From Oikopleura dioica (lineage: Eukaryota > Chordata > Appendicularia > Copelata > Oikopleuridae): DNA of 64,000 bases. The stretch is from assembly GCA_907165135.1 (NCBI GenBank), contig OU015567.1, forward strand, positions 10,235,001 to 10,299,000. Reading direction: 5' to 3'. Made by a program: the position numbers and the translations under genes. Shown here piece by piece: positions 50,100 to 61,377 of this stretch. Numbering within the stretch: the first letter of the stretch is position 1; the number at the start of each line of letters is the position of its first letter. The notes under the pieces were generated by a model. That model worked only from the letters and a program-made list of their open reading frames with translations. It was not told where the DNA came from and made no database searches.

Positions 50100-50824
50100 T
50101 TACTTTGAGGGAGGGTAGTCGGCATCATCGAGCTCGTTGTATTCATCTTGAAGCATGATATCAATGTCTGTTAGTCCATTGTTGATCTCGTAATCTGGTG
50201 GAGGAAGGCTGTCGTCGTCCTGACTGAATCCTTGGTTGGAAATGCCTCGGACAGTCCCAGTCGGTCGAGGGATGGAGATATTGGCTTGTTCTATGTCGTC
50301 AAACTAGAGCAAAAAGATGAGAGTCTAATTTGAATCTGAGTTTATGGCCTGCATAAAAATGCCTCTAAACGAAGACTGTATGTTTGCAGAGATTAGATGT
50401 GTTTGAATTATTTTAAATGTGCACACGTGCAATATCAATTTCCTCTTGTTAGCTGTCAGCATTACAGTCAAGAAATTATAGGAGTTATAGCAAAACCACT
50501 TGAAATAACTTGAAAACGAACGCTGCGGCTGGAAATTCTTACAGAAAAATCAACCAAAGCAAATTTGGGAGCGGTTTTTTCGATCTCTTTTATTGTTTAA
50601 AATATCAAGCTGCTCACCTTTGGTTTGAAATCATCGTTTCCACTCTCTAAGATAACTTGTGAGTTCCTCGGCGACAGGGTTCTATTATTCGCTAATGTCT
50701 CTTGAGATGTCGATTTCTCTACTGATTTCTTCTTACAGCAACAATAGCAAATTCCAATAAGGATTCCAAGCAACACTGCTCCTCCAACAGCGATAACGAC
50801 GATGTGCCATATTTCAAGCTCCAT
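50100..50824 (-). CDS. Small single-pass membrane protein with a PPxY motif
   Basis: Two exons (50824-50618, 50303-50100) give 136 residues. Six residues precede a transmembrane helix (IVVIAVGGAVLLGILIGI), then CYCCCKKK, a likely palmitoylated juxtamembrane stretch. The long tail is Ser/Asp rich and contains PPPDYE, a PPxY site that binds WW domains of Nedd4-type ligases, and a Glu/Asp-rich end. There is no signal peptide, so type III orientation is likely. The intron is 314 bp. No family is recognised. Confidence 0.72.
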
Positions 50825-51682
50825 TTTATTCTTGGCTTTCTCTGAAGCAAATCAATCAACGAGGAAAATACGATACGTTCGCGTGTAAATTGGCTGAAAG
50901 AAAACGATCGCGTTCCACTCCGTGCATCATGGTGAGCAAATATTAGTCCGCAAGTCCTCAGTGAATAGACGATTACGAGAAATTCTAAACTGTCACCTTC
51001 TCAAACAACATTCCCGAGTTAAGGCGCTTTGTTCTTGACTCAAGAATCTTGAGATTAAGTCTGTATGTAAGTGAGAATGTGACTTGTGTTTATTACGATG
51101 TCTCTTGAGACTCAGCTCGAAAAACAAGTTTTTTCTCTGGAAAACGCTTCGAGAATAAAGAAATTCTCATAGACCCACTCAACTACCCGAATTGAGATCG
51201 TATTCTCAGCATTCACCGATACTTATCGATCACTTACTGTTTCAGCCGTTTCTTTCGATTTTATGGCTCTCTGGTTAGATTGCTTTCGAGGTATTTCTGG
51301 TCAGTAAAAACGAAGAATAAACGAGACTTCCTTTCAATATGAATATATTCTAATCTTGGGATGGTCGCTTTTTGTGTCTTCCCACAGACGACTCGGAGCA
51401 AGTTATACTTGGGCACACGGACAATAAAAATCACTCCAGGGCAGGTGCCTGTGTGGTAGACACATGTCATTATGCAAACACTTACGTTGGGAAAAGTCTT
51501 TTGCTTTAAAGACAATGGCGTAGGATTTTACAAGCTTATAAATGGATAACCGTGGTTTTCCGATTGGATTTCCGTCCTACGATCGTTTTGTCATTTCCGA
51601 GTAAATTTCAAATTCAGCTTATGCCCGGCTAATTTTAGCAGTTTATTATTTTTAAAAGCAGTGAACAGTTTCGGGCAGCTTA
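50825..51682. other. Intergenic DNA
   Basis: Upstream region of the membrane protein gene. No exon is supported. Confidence 0.4.
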
Positions 51683-52327
51683 GGATAATTTCAAAAAAAT
51701 TTTTGCGGGTCCGGAAATCATAAAAAATCTGAAAGTGCAGTTTTCTTGAGCTCGTCGAGACGAGTCGAATGATGGGTCAAACTTTTGATGACTCCAATAA
51801 TTAACCGGTTAGCCGGCAATTTCCCGGAAAATACATTTCCGGTCGCCGTTTTTGTTCTAGAAATGCTAGAATGACAAAAAAGCGGGAAACTGGTCCTTGA
51901 AGTTAGTTCTTCTGTGGGTGAAAAAATGAGAATCATATCTCTAACCATAAGATGCTTATCACCAAAATTCTATTTTCTTATGAAAATGGGACCGAAAATT
52001 AGGAAGGTGCAGCAACAACGAAGTACATACAAAATTTAGAATTTTTATCGTTAAAAAAAGTTTCGCTATATATTTGACCAATATCTTTTTGCCCACAGTA
52101 GAACTGGCCATAAGGATCAGTTTCCGGGTTCATTCATCATCCTAGCATTTCTAGAACAAAAACGGCGAGCGGAAACGTATTTTCCGGTAACAAGCCGGTT
52201 AACCGGTCAATCCTTGGAGTTATCAAGAGTTTGACCCACCATTCGACTCGTCTCAACAAGCTGAAGAAAACTGCACTTTCAGAATTTTTACGATTTTCAG
52301 ACCCGCAAAAATTTTTTTGAAATTATC
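51683..52327. mobile_element. Foldback element with ~190-bp inverted arms
   Basis: The left arm (51683-51875) and the right arm (about 52140-52327) are reverse complements at roughly 85 percent by eye. Shared blocks include AATTTCAAAAAAATTTTTGC at the ends and GTTTTTGTTCTAGAAATGCT at the inner sides. TTA flanks both ends. About 265 bp of unpaired DNA lies between, with no transposase frame. This looks like a non-autonomous DNA transposon. Confidence 0.85.
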
Positions 52328-52423
52328 TTAGATCAGACTTTTTATCGCGCACTTAGATTGACAGTCGCTCTCCAATCTGCTGATACACTTCGAAAAGAGA
52401 GTGCTCTGGCAGTAATCTAAATA

Positions 52424-52573
52424 ATGATCAATTTCGAGCCCCATTACGAAATGTTACCGAGGCAATCCGTCCAGGGCAAAATTGCACAATGCTTTTACAA
52501 GCCTTATATGGTGCTCTATCATTTCGGAAGAGGAGTCGTCCATGACCGGCTCGTCAGAAAATATCGACTTTGA
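52424..52573 (+). CDS. 49-codon open frame, doubtful
   Basis: An ATG-to-TGA frame (starting MINFEPHYEMLP) has a protein-like composition, but no splice signal, motif or neighbour supports it. It lies between the foldback element and the end of GEMIN5. It could be chance. Confidence 0.2.
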   Translation: MINFEPHYEMLPRQSVQGKIAQCFYKPYMVLYHFGRGVVHDRLVRKYRL

Positions 52574-52818
52574 GTAGGTTTCAACATGAATGCTTAAGAA
52601 ATATTCTTATAAGAATAACTTAAAATATAAAATTAAGGCTAAATTGTAAACCGTAACTTTGGCTGATTCTGTCGTAAGAAATCAATGTCCACTGGAGAGT
52701 CATATGAAATATCCTTTATTGACTTGTGTATAACGATGAATAACATCAATTGCCTACAAACAGGGGATAGCTACGAAAGGCTTTATGAAAGATTGCGAAA
52801 ATCACATCATAATGTACA

Positions 52819-55800
52819 TCAAAAAACACATTTTAGAGCCTTTGTCTTAGTCTTTACGAAGTCTTCCACTTTATCCACCCAATCAAGCGTAATCATATTA
52901 TGCAAGAAATTCTCCTGGATCTTGTTGATTTCCTCCTCTTGATCCTCCTCTTCAGTCAACAAGAGTTCCATGGCTCCAATCCAACAAACAAATTTTTGTG
53001 ATTTGCTCAGCCTCTTAGCAACTTCTACAGTCTCTCCAAGAGTAATGAGAGCTTTACATCCGCTTATTCTGTTTCCAGTTGCAAACATTCGATCAGCCAT
53101 CAGACGAAGGGACTCTTCAATTAACTTATGATCCGGGTCTAGTCGTAGTCGAGCAAGAACTAGTGCTTCTCGATGCTGATTTGCGTTATTCAAGGCCTGA
53201 AATAATATTAAGAAAAAGATATTGAAATAAAAACATACTCGAATAGCATCCTCTACTCTCCCAAGAGCAAGCAAAAACGTCGATGCTTTATAAAAAGAAT
53301 TATTTCTTTGCAGTTGATCAACATATTTTTCAGTCACGTATCTCCAAGCTGCGTTCCCCATCGATGCAGCGAGAGCTACTGTGGTGTCTGTAATTTTGTC
53401 ATTAGCGATGACGTCTTGAAAAGTTCCAAGCCAAACGGATGTTTCTGACAGAACATCTCCAGAGCAGTTCGATTCGATTTCTTCCTTGATTTCCTTTTTG
53501 ACGATATCAATTATTTGTTCCTAAATAATATTAAGACTGATCACATATATTGATAAAAAACCTTCGTTCCATCATATACGGCCAAATAGCTTGGCAGCGG
53601 ATCCTTTTTATCTTTCAACATGAATAAGTCTTCAATTCCCAGGTGTTGAAAAGCGTTGCTTCGGTCACTGTCGAGATTGAAAAGTGGCGCGAATTTCTTG
53701 TATTCTTTTACTCGTTTTTGCTTGTTGTTTCCTTCTTTCTTTTGTTCAACAGAATCAATGCTAGCAGTACTTTTTGATGGAGATGGTGGACAAGGTTTTT
53801 CTTCTGGCTTCTTTGTGACATCGGGCTTCCGTGATGGCCCTTTTCCGTTCGCGATATTTATCCTAGTTTGCATTTGTTTCTTTCTCCTTCTTTCTTTTTT
53901 CAGCCTCTTAGATTCCTCGGGAGGTGTTTTGAACTGACAATCAGCTTCTGTCCATGTATGCACGACACCATCTTCGCTGCCGCTGTAGATTGCGTTTTTC
54001 ATCCAAACAATCGAATACAGAACTTGATCGTGCCCTCTAAAATTTGCTAGAGGCAGTCCATTCGATATCTTCCAAACTTGGCAGGTGTAATCAACCGATG
54101 CAGATACTACCTTTTCACCATCCGGAGAAAACGACAAGGCAGCGACTCGATCAGCATGTCCAGCAAGTTTTCGATGGCTTTCAAGGTTTGGAGTCAGTGA
54201 GATGAAAATATTTCCAGCGTTACAAGAAGAAGCAAGCATCTTTCCGTCTTCAGAAAATTTCACGGTCGTGACATATTTCTGATGCAGCTCTTTTGTGACT
54301 TTTTCTTTGAAATCATGGTCGAAGATTGATACCATCCCTTCATCAAATCCAAATGCGACCATGTCTCCGTAAGAACTAAGCGCTGTTGGTCGATTTTGAA
54401 GAGTAATGATTTCAGAACTGTCTTTGTCATGAACCTTCAGTACTTTTCCATCAATGGATGCGACTCTGTCACCGATGAAATCAATAGAATACACTCGTTT
54501 TTCATGGTACGAGTTGAAGTTGTTGACCTTGTCTTTTTCAGAGTCCCACACTCCAACCTTTCCATGCTCGGTTCCGTAAGCGATCTTCATCGATTCCTTG
54601 TGCCATGAAAGCGCAGTTATCTTTTCCGCAATACCTTGCCACGTGACATTGATCGTTCTCGGCGAGCAAGATGTATCAACTCTTCTCATCATTCCATCCC
54701 CAACTCCGATTGCTAGCAGATCGGGCTCAACAGGACTCTTGTCGAGCGCGTAAATCCAGCCTCCGTTTGTCATCAAGTTGAAAGTGGGCTTTCGCGTATT
54801 GAGATCCCAAACTTTCACCTTACGATCCATTGAAATCGAGACAAGTATTTGATCCGAAACAGCAAGGCCAAATACGGTTCTCTGGTGGCAAAGATCAGTT
54901 TGCCTGTCGCAGAATATCTTCGGTTGCGGGTCAAAGGGCTTGCTGTTAGAGTCTGCCTTCTCGGAGCGCCAGATCATGATATCTCCACTAATTCCACTTG
55001 AAATGAAGTCACCGGGAGATGTTGAAGTTGCAAGGGAAGTCCAGAGCTTCGCGTTCTTATGATCTTCACTCAATGTTTTTCTTATAACCACTTGGTTTTG
55101 GCAAATTTAAAGTCTGAATTAGCTCCGATGTCTCCAAGTCCCAAACTCTGATAAACTTCTCTTTCGCGGAAGAGATCAAGCCGTTTTCATGCCATAAAAA
55201 GTCTTGAATTGCCCCCTCGTGACCTCTGAGCCGATGAAGTCTTTTCCCATCTCCATCGTAAATGTAAATGATGCCTAAATCAAGGCCAGACGCAAGTTTA
55301 TCGCCAGTAGAGTTGAATTTCAATGCTTGGATCGCGCAGTGCTGGTCGTTTTCACGGACTTTCTGGACATCGCCACCATCAAGCTAAATTTTAATCAATT
55401 TGATGTTGTTTTTTTATCTCAAGTTCATTAATTTGATGGATACCTGTGTAAAATGAAGATTTGCCCTTGCATCTCCTGAGACGATTTTTCCTTCGTGAGC
55501 ATGTATTGCCGTTATTTGTAAATAAAGAGGCTGCCATTCGTGCACCTTCTCGATTTCTTCTGTCTTTTCATTTGGGATCTTCCAGACTCGAAGGAAACCA
55601 TTATCATGCCCGACTACTACCTGCGTGTCACTTTTTTCTTTTATTAACTCAATCAACTCATCGTGCGAATTCGCTTGTTAATTATTAATTATTATTTTAA
55701 TAATAATATTATAAACGAGGAAAAAATTACTGGAAACGTGAATGACAGTATTATAAAAGATTCCTAAGAGCGGCAATTGCCGTACATTTTTCGAACTCCC

Positions 55801-56046
55801 CGCTGACTTGTCTTCTTATATTCGTAAATCCGTCATCCTTATCAACATCGAACACGAATAGTGAGTTCTTCCCAAGATAGACAAATCTGTTTTCTTTCAA
55901 CGTCACGATTACAGAAGAGCTTTAACGGGGTCGAGAAAGGTTTTCATCGACAAAGTTCATTTCTGCGGTTTAGATCAAATTTTTAACGACCAGTTTTTGA
56001 ACCCCTAACAATACCAATTCGGACTCGACGGAATCAGTTCATCCAT
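52819..56046 (-). CDS. GEMIN5: Gem-associated protein 5, short form, with one frame break
   Basis: Six exons in order (56046-56015, 55919-55786, 55673-55444, 55383-53562, 53520-53239, 53196-52819) encode about 958 residues. The N-terminus keeps SSPN before the first junction, like the SPNWYC of the cap-binding site. WD40 repeats follow, with LAIGVGDGMM, HGKVGVWDSEKDK and SFSPDGEKVVSASVDYT very close to the family. A Lys-rich linker and the TPR-like dimerisation region (FYKASTFLLALGRVEDAI, REALVLARLRLDPDHK) end it. GEMIN5 brings snRNAs to the SMN complex for Sm-core assembly. The fourth exon needs one base removed near 55096-55099 to stay in frame. The C-terminal RNA-binding region of the ~1500-residue vertebrate protein is absent. 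Confidence 0.9.
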
Positions 56047-56876
56047 TTTCTCTGCAGAACTCTGAAAAACTAAATTGAAAGACTGTTTGGAAACGGACCA
56101 ATCAGCTTTCAGAAAGAATCCTCTCTTCGGAATCAAGACTTCAAGAAATGAATATGTAACTTTGATGGTGGGTTTTGATTGTAATCATGAACCGAGTCGT
56201 AATTAAAATTGATGTTTTCTGTTCAATTCCTCTTGACGACAACTCAATAATTAAAAAACCTGCAATAACAGAGGTTCTCTTTCCAAAGGATAAACCTGGC
56301 TTTATCATCATATCCCAAACGATGCCAAAATAAGATTCTTCTTTTATCAAATTTGATAACCAGACGATTATTTGGTCAATTTACTTTCAAACTGCAGTAC
56401 ATTTATTCCACTTTTAAAAACCATATATTTTTCTCATAATATCCGATCTGCAATTATTTCAAGATCTGTAAACCAGCGTTGCTTTTGGTAGAACGACAAG
56501 GAATGAATGTATCCTTAGCCGTGGGCACATGCTTCGCGAAATAAAATTAGAATTTCCGTTTCGAGGAGACCAGGGGATTACGCCTGACTTCCGTCGGAGT
56601 TTTTACAATTTTCACCGCCAAACCAGAGTTCGACAAACGAAACCCCAAAAATGAGGGTTTGCTTGGATCATCCGGAAGGGCTGTATTTTATTTGAAGTCA
56701 GTATCGATCTATAGTTGTCAGAAGAAAGGCAAAAATCAAGAATCAGGTTTTTGAAATGTCAGAAGGGGGAATATTCTTATTTTGGCAGGAGTATCTATCC
56801 CAGGAGCACACCAAAATCAAGCAGCAAGTGCGATGAACGGAAATTGACACCATTTATAAAATATTCGTTCTTTAGT
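56047..56876. other. Intergenic DNA between RRN3 and GEMIN5
   Basis: No gene is supported. A TTTTTCAG acceptor ends 15 bases before the GEMIN5 start and may be its trans-splice site. Confidence 0.45.
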
Positions 56877-59800
56877 CTAGCTTTCCATGTCGCTTTCCTC
56901 TTCTTCCGAGCTATCTTCATCCTGAAAATAGTTTGAAAAGAAATGTTTATTGCTATAGAAGTGAAACCTCAGAATCAGAATCTTCCTCGACCCAATGATT
57001 ATAAAACTTGTCAATTTTAGCGGCAGTCATCGGCAGTAAACAGCGGTCAAAGGGGAAGTAGAAATCGATGGGGTTGACAATTTCGTTGGTGCCCGTTGCC
57101 AGCAGCTGCCGCTCGTGAAACTGTAAGAAAAGGGACGTTATATTTATCGATAAAAATATGACGTTTTACCTGTTCTAGTATATGGTGGCAAAATGCCAGT
57201 TGTGTTTCTTTCATGATGTCGCAGAATTTCAACGCGATCGAGGGAACACACGCTGCCAGGGGATTCATCTTCGAATACACAATTTCTGAGAAGAAGAATC
57301 ACGAACAAGTCGTTATTTAGGGAATACCTGGAATTCCCAAGGATCGTATACAGTCATTTCCAAGCTCTTTATGCCTGAAAATGACGAGGTAAAAGAGTGC
57401 CTGCGCCGTCGCGTAGTAAACTCCGAATTTCTCCGTTGAAAAATGCTGATCTTTCTCGGGAATAAGTCGCTGATGATCTTTGATGCAGAGAGTTGATAAA
57501 ATCTTAACACAAGGTTTACTAGAAAGAAATTTACAGGGTATTTACCAAGGCTACATGGCGAAGAGTAGTATGAGAGACGAACTGAGCCCGAGCCAGAAAA
57601 CTGGTAAGATAAGACAAGAGTGCAATCCTTCGTGATCGAGACTCGCTTTTATTCTTGATCCGCTGAACATTTGAATGAGAAGATGAATCTTTTACTGAGC
57701 TAAACCTTCAACATCCACTCGCAGAAAGAAGTCGAAAAGGTGCCCTTCAAGCTCAGGAGATAAAAGTAGACATATTGTACTGTAGTTGTGTTGGGTTGAG
57801 GAAGCAAGACCTTGCCAAATACAGTGACCATTTCACGAAGAAGGACCAGAACGTTGTTTTTCTGCCCAACTTCGTCATCTTTCATGGTGTTTTTTGAAAG
57901 TTCTAGATAAATAGAAAGGAATTTCTTCTAGAAGTTTAGTATTCTATTATTATAGACATTTATCTAAGACATTTTAAAACTGAAAAAATCAGTATTTTGA
58001 GAGAGAGCACGAGGTATCCGTGGCTGACCTGAGGTCGAGGCGAGCACGAGTCAATTTCTTCATTGATTGTTTAGTTTTGCTGACATTTCATTGGTCGCCT
58101 ACTTGCGTCCAACAACTTTCAGGTGGCTTGCCAGAAACGTATTCAATCCTTAGAGAGAAGGAAAAACAAGGAGAGAGAAAATTAGGGCTCAGATTTTCAA
58201 AAGGGCGGCTTCCCGCGCAAAAAGAGATACTGTATATGCGCGGTATAATCAGCGGGTGAGCACAGTGACTGGAGCGCCACCGTGTGCGTGGGCAGAGCCC
58301 TCACTCTTCTCGTGAGTCAGAGAAAGAGAGAGGGTCTCGTTTTGGCTTCAAAAACATCAAAATAGCGCTGAGCAGCGGCGTAGTAGAGCAATTTCTTACT
58401 ACTACCTCCGTAGCAGAGAGCCCATTTAGAGACTTGCCGCACATCAAAGGTGATGATATCGACGAAAATGGGCAGGGGATCACGTGGGAACAGGGGAAAC
58501 ACCTTTCCTGATGCCACAGAGGTCTCGATAAACTGGAAAAAGCGGATCATTATTCGGTCGAAGGTGTCACGTGCACTCAAGAATTCCAATTGATCCTCGG
58601 TTAGCTCCTCAGACTCTAGAATCCAGGTTATCAGAAAGTAATCGGCACAACAAGTTGGATTGGTGGTTAAAGTCTTTCTTTAAAATGTTAGTTGATGAAT
58701 ACTACTTTCGTTTTTAATTTCATTTATGGTTTCTTGTGAAAGAAATAGTGATACTCTTTTAATCATCAGAAGTTGATAGTAGATATTTTAGTTACTACAA
58801 ACTTAACATAAAAATTTGCCTTGAGGGACTTTTGAATCTTCGGAAATAACCGAAAGTTTTTATTCTTGCCCTCGGCGACACAAGAAATTTCACCCGAATA
58901 GTGCTACACTTTTAAAGGATTTACCTTCTTGTGCGGCGAGATCGAGGTCGAAAAGGACATTCTTGGGCAGATGCTGATCGATTCGGCAAAAGTGCACCAA
59001 GATTGTCTCCAGGACAGGCGATCGGAGCGTTTTGTGACGTTCTGTTTCCGGTTCAAATTTAGTCCCCGTCGATTAGATAAAGAGAGGCGAAGAATAGACT
59101 ACTCATGGGTTCGCTATTTCAAACAACAAGGGCCGGTAGACTCGCCCCTTGTGTTCTCTTAGACGCGCCATCTTAACTTCCCTCTGACCACGGGAAAACA
59201 GGGCAGACAGATGACTTTCTTACGTGTTTCCTGTTTCTCACAGAAGTGAGATGCCGTAATTCCTCCCTGAGGCGCGTGGGATCGTAAACACAGAATATTT
59301 GAATACGAATTAGCATACGAAGTTTCATCGACTTTCCCGGCCGGTATTTCATCCCCGCCTAGCTATAAATAGAAGATTTCGAAAGTAATTACTTTGAGAA
59401 AGGAAGTGAAGGTGTTTTAGATTAGAAACGGGTCCTATGAGTTTGAATAAATTATCGATGTATTTCTCGTGAGCTGGCTCGGAGCCAAAGCCATTGGGAA
59501 ATCCTGAAGCAATCTGTGCCAGCAACTGGCCGCGCGCCAGTGGCACCTACCCGAGCGAGTTGAGCGACGAGTATTTTTGAAAAAAGAAAAGTAAGATGAT
59601 TGACTAAGAGATGTATGCTCAACTCGGTTCCTTTTCGAGAATCTCGTCCAGAATTTGCTGCACAGTCGAGAATTGTGTTTCCATTGTTTTTTCGTTTTCA
59701 TCTTCGGTTAGTTCATCCTTTGTTTCTGTAAATAGTTTAAAGAAAATGAATTTTAAAGAGTAATTCTCAATCGGATTAAAGTTTTTCGCGATAACCCGTT

Positions 59801-60977
59801 TGAGGCGGAGGGGGCAAGAAGGGGAAGAAATGGGGGACCAGCTTCTCACTCCTAAAGCTATTTTGTTGTTGGTTTTCGGCTCGCATCGGTAGAATTACTC
59901 TGCCCTAAAGCCTTAAGGGCACGCTTGCATCGAGTGAGATCGACCAGCTGGTCACCCCAGGGGCGTAGGCGGCGGATGTCGTTTGCTGGTGGTCTAATTA
60001 CCTCGCAGTAATTTAGGGATCATTTCATTTTCAATAGATTTTTCCGACTCGATCATACATTTTTCATTTCTTGTTTTGCTGCTGTATTGGCTCCGTCCGC
60101 TTTTTTACGTGTCTGGTAGACAGTCTGAGAGACCGAGGGAATGGACGTGGGTCACATACCGTACACAAAGCTTTTCACGCAGTGCTCGAGAATACTCGAC
60201 ACATGAACGTTATTCGCCGAAACAAGCGACAAGATCGTCTTTTTCCAGTTGACCAAGACTGTGGGATGGGAAGTCGCCCATTTTGAGTAAAGCAAAGACT
60301 TGATCAGCTTTTTATGCGCCGCGGTGAAGAGAGGGGCACTATCGCCAATCTAAAGAAATTTCTATCTTTTTTCCTTGATTTCAGCATTTCAAAACGATGA
60401 CTAGATACCCTCACCCCGTATCTGTTACTAAAGCCCTTTACGTAACTGCCTTTACGACTCTTTAGTCTAATTTATGGAATTTTTCCTTATTTGGATTCAT
60501 AAATTCTCCGGCAAATGATGACGAAACAACAGAAGAATTTATCGAAAAAACATGAGTCGCTTCCGTCTCAAGTTTACTATGTGACCTACAGATCAAAGCT
60601 ATTGAATGATTCTCTGGGCACAGGTAAACTTTGACGAGCGAACTCACGTTCGACGCTATAATCTGGAGGTTACTGCTTCCGCTTTCACATTAAAATCTCC
60701 GGAACTGTCTATAAAAGCTTGCTTTGCTTGTCCAGAGAATAAAATCATGTCTAAAAATGGCTCAGAGTCCAAAAATCGAAACATTTATAAACCCAGATTT
60801 AAACTGTTTTATATCTTGGAATACCTCGACGATAAACTTGTTGTATTTGATCATCGATGTCTCCTCGTCTTGAAGTTGTTCGATGATCGTGTCGAATGCG
60901 TCTGTCGAGCCATCTTCGAATTGTTTTATAACTTCCTGCATTGAGCCTCCAAAGCGAACAACCTTGTCCGATGGCAT
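56877..60977 (-). CDS. RRN3: RNA polymerase I initiation factor RRN3 (TIF-IA)
   Basis: Twelve exons in order (60977-60825, 60349-60160, 59725-59631, 59546-59435, 59041-58925, 58615-58508, 57902-57706, 57662-57546, 57502-57328, 57285-57170, 57120-56968, 56921-56877) give 525 residues (human 651). Matches: VRFGGSMQEVI, VSANNVH, YIDNLFKLI, GKVLLPQ, SYLTSFLARAQFV, ALFYLVIFRHKEL, SKMNPLAACVPS and NPIDFYFPFDRCLL, with an acidic end. RRN3 carries Pol I to the rDNA promoter. Introns 3, 4 and 6 fit phase and homology only as GA-AG. The loss versus human is mainly in the linker and the C-terminal tail. Confidence 0.93.
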
Positions 60978-61377
60978 TTTATCTACCAGATATCTAAGAG
61001 AATTTTCTTTTAGCCGCTAGAACAGACCATGCATCTTTGGAAAAGTCTTTTGCAAATCACCCTCAGAACCTCAGTAATCTTGCTCTCAATTTAGCACCAA
61101 ATCAACGAAAGTTTTTCATAATAACACATGTAATATTTCAAAAACAATATAAGAATCTTGAACTATCTAAGAGGTGGTGGACAGACACATGTTGTCAGAC
61201 TTGGTAAGTTATCTTTTTGTTTCATTTCTTTGTGAAATTAACCTAAACAGATAGAGGTCACTTGCTGGTCTTGTTTCTGGTTGGTATTGGATGGTGAAAT
61301 AAAGTGAAAATTCTAGTTGTGGCGATAGACAGGAAGATAGATACTGGAAAAATGACAGTGAATTAAATCTTTTCAAT
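60978..61377. other. Intergenic DNA between CCT2 and RRN3
   Basis: 400 bp with no exon. Both flanking genes read leftward, so this holds the CCT2 3' UTR and the RRN3 promoter or trans-splice site. Confidence 0.5.

Noticed and set aside
49587-50108. 173-codon plus frame as a gene
   Set aside because: It has no ATG at the start, no family resemblance, and its start overlaps a better 40-codon exon in another frame.
57903-58507. A separate gene inside the long RRN3 intron
   Set aside because: The open frames there continue from the RRN3 exon or are simple repeats; none has its own start and family match.
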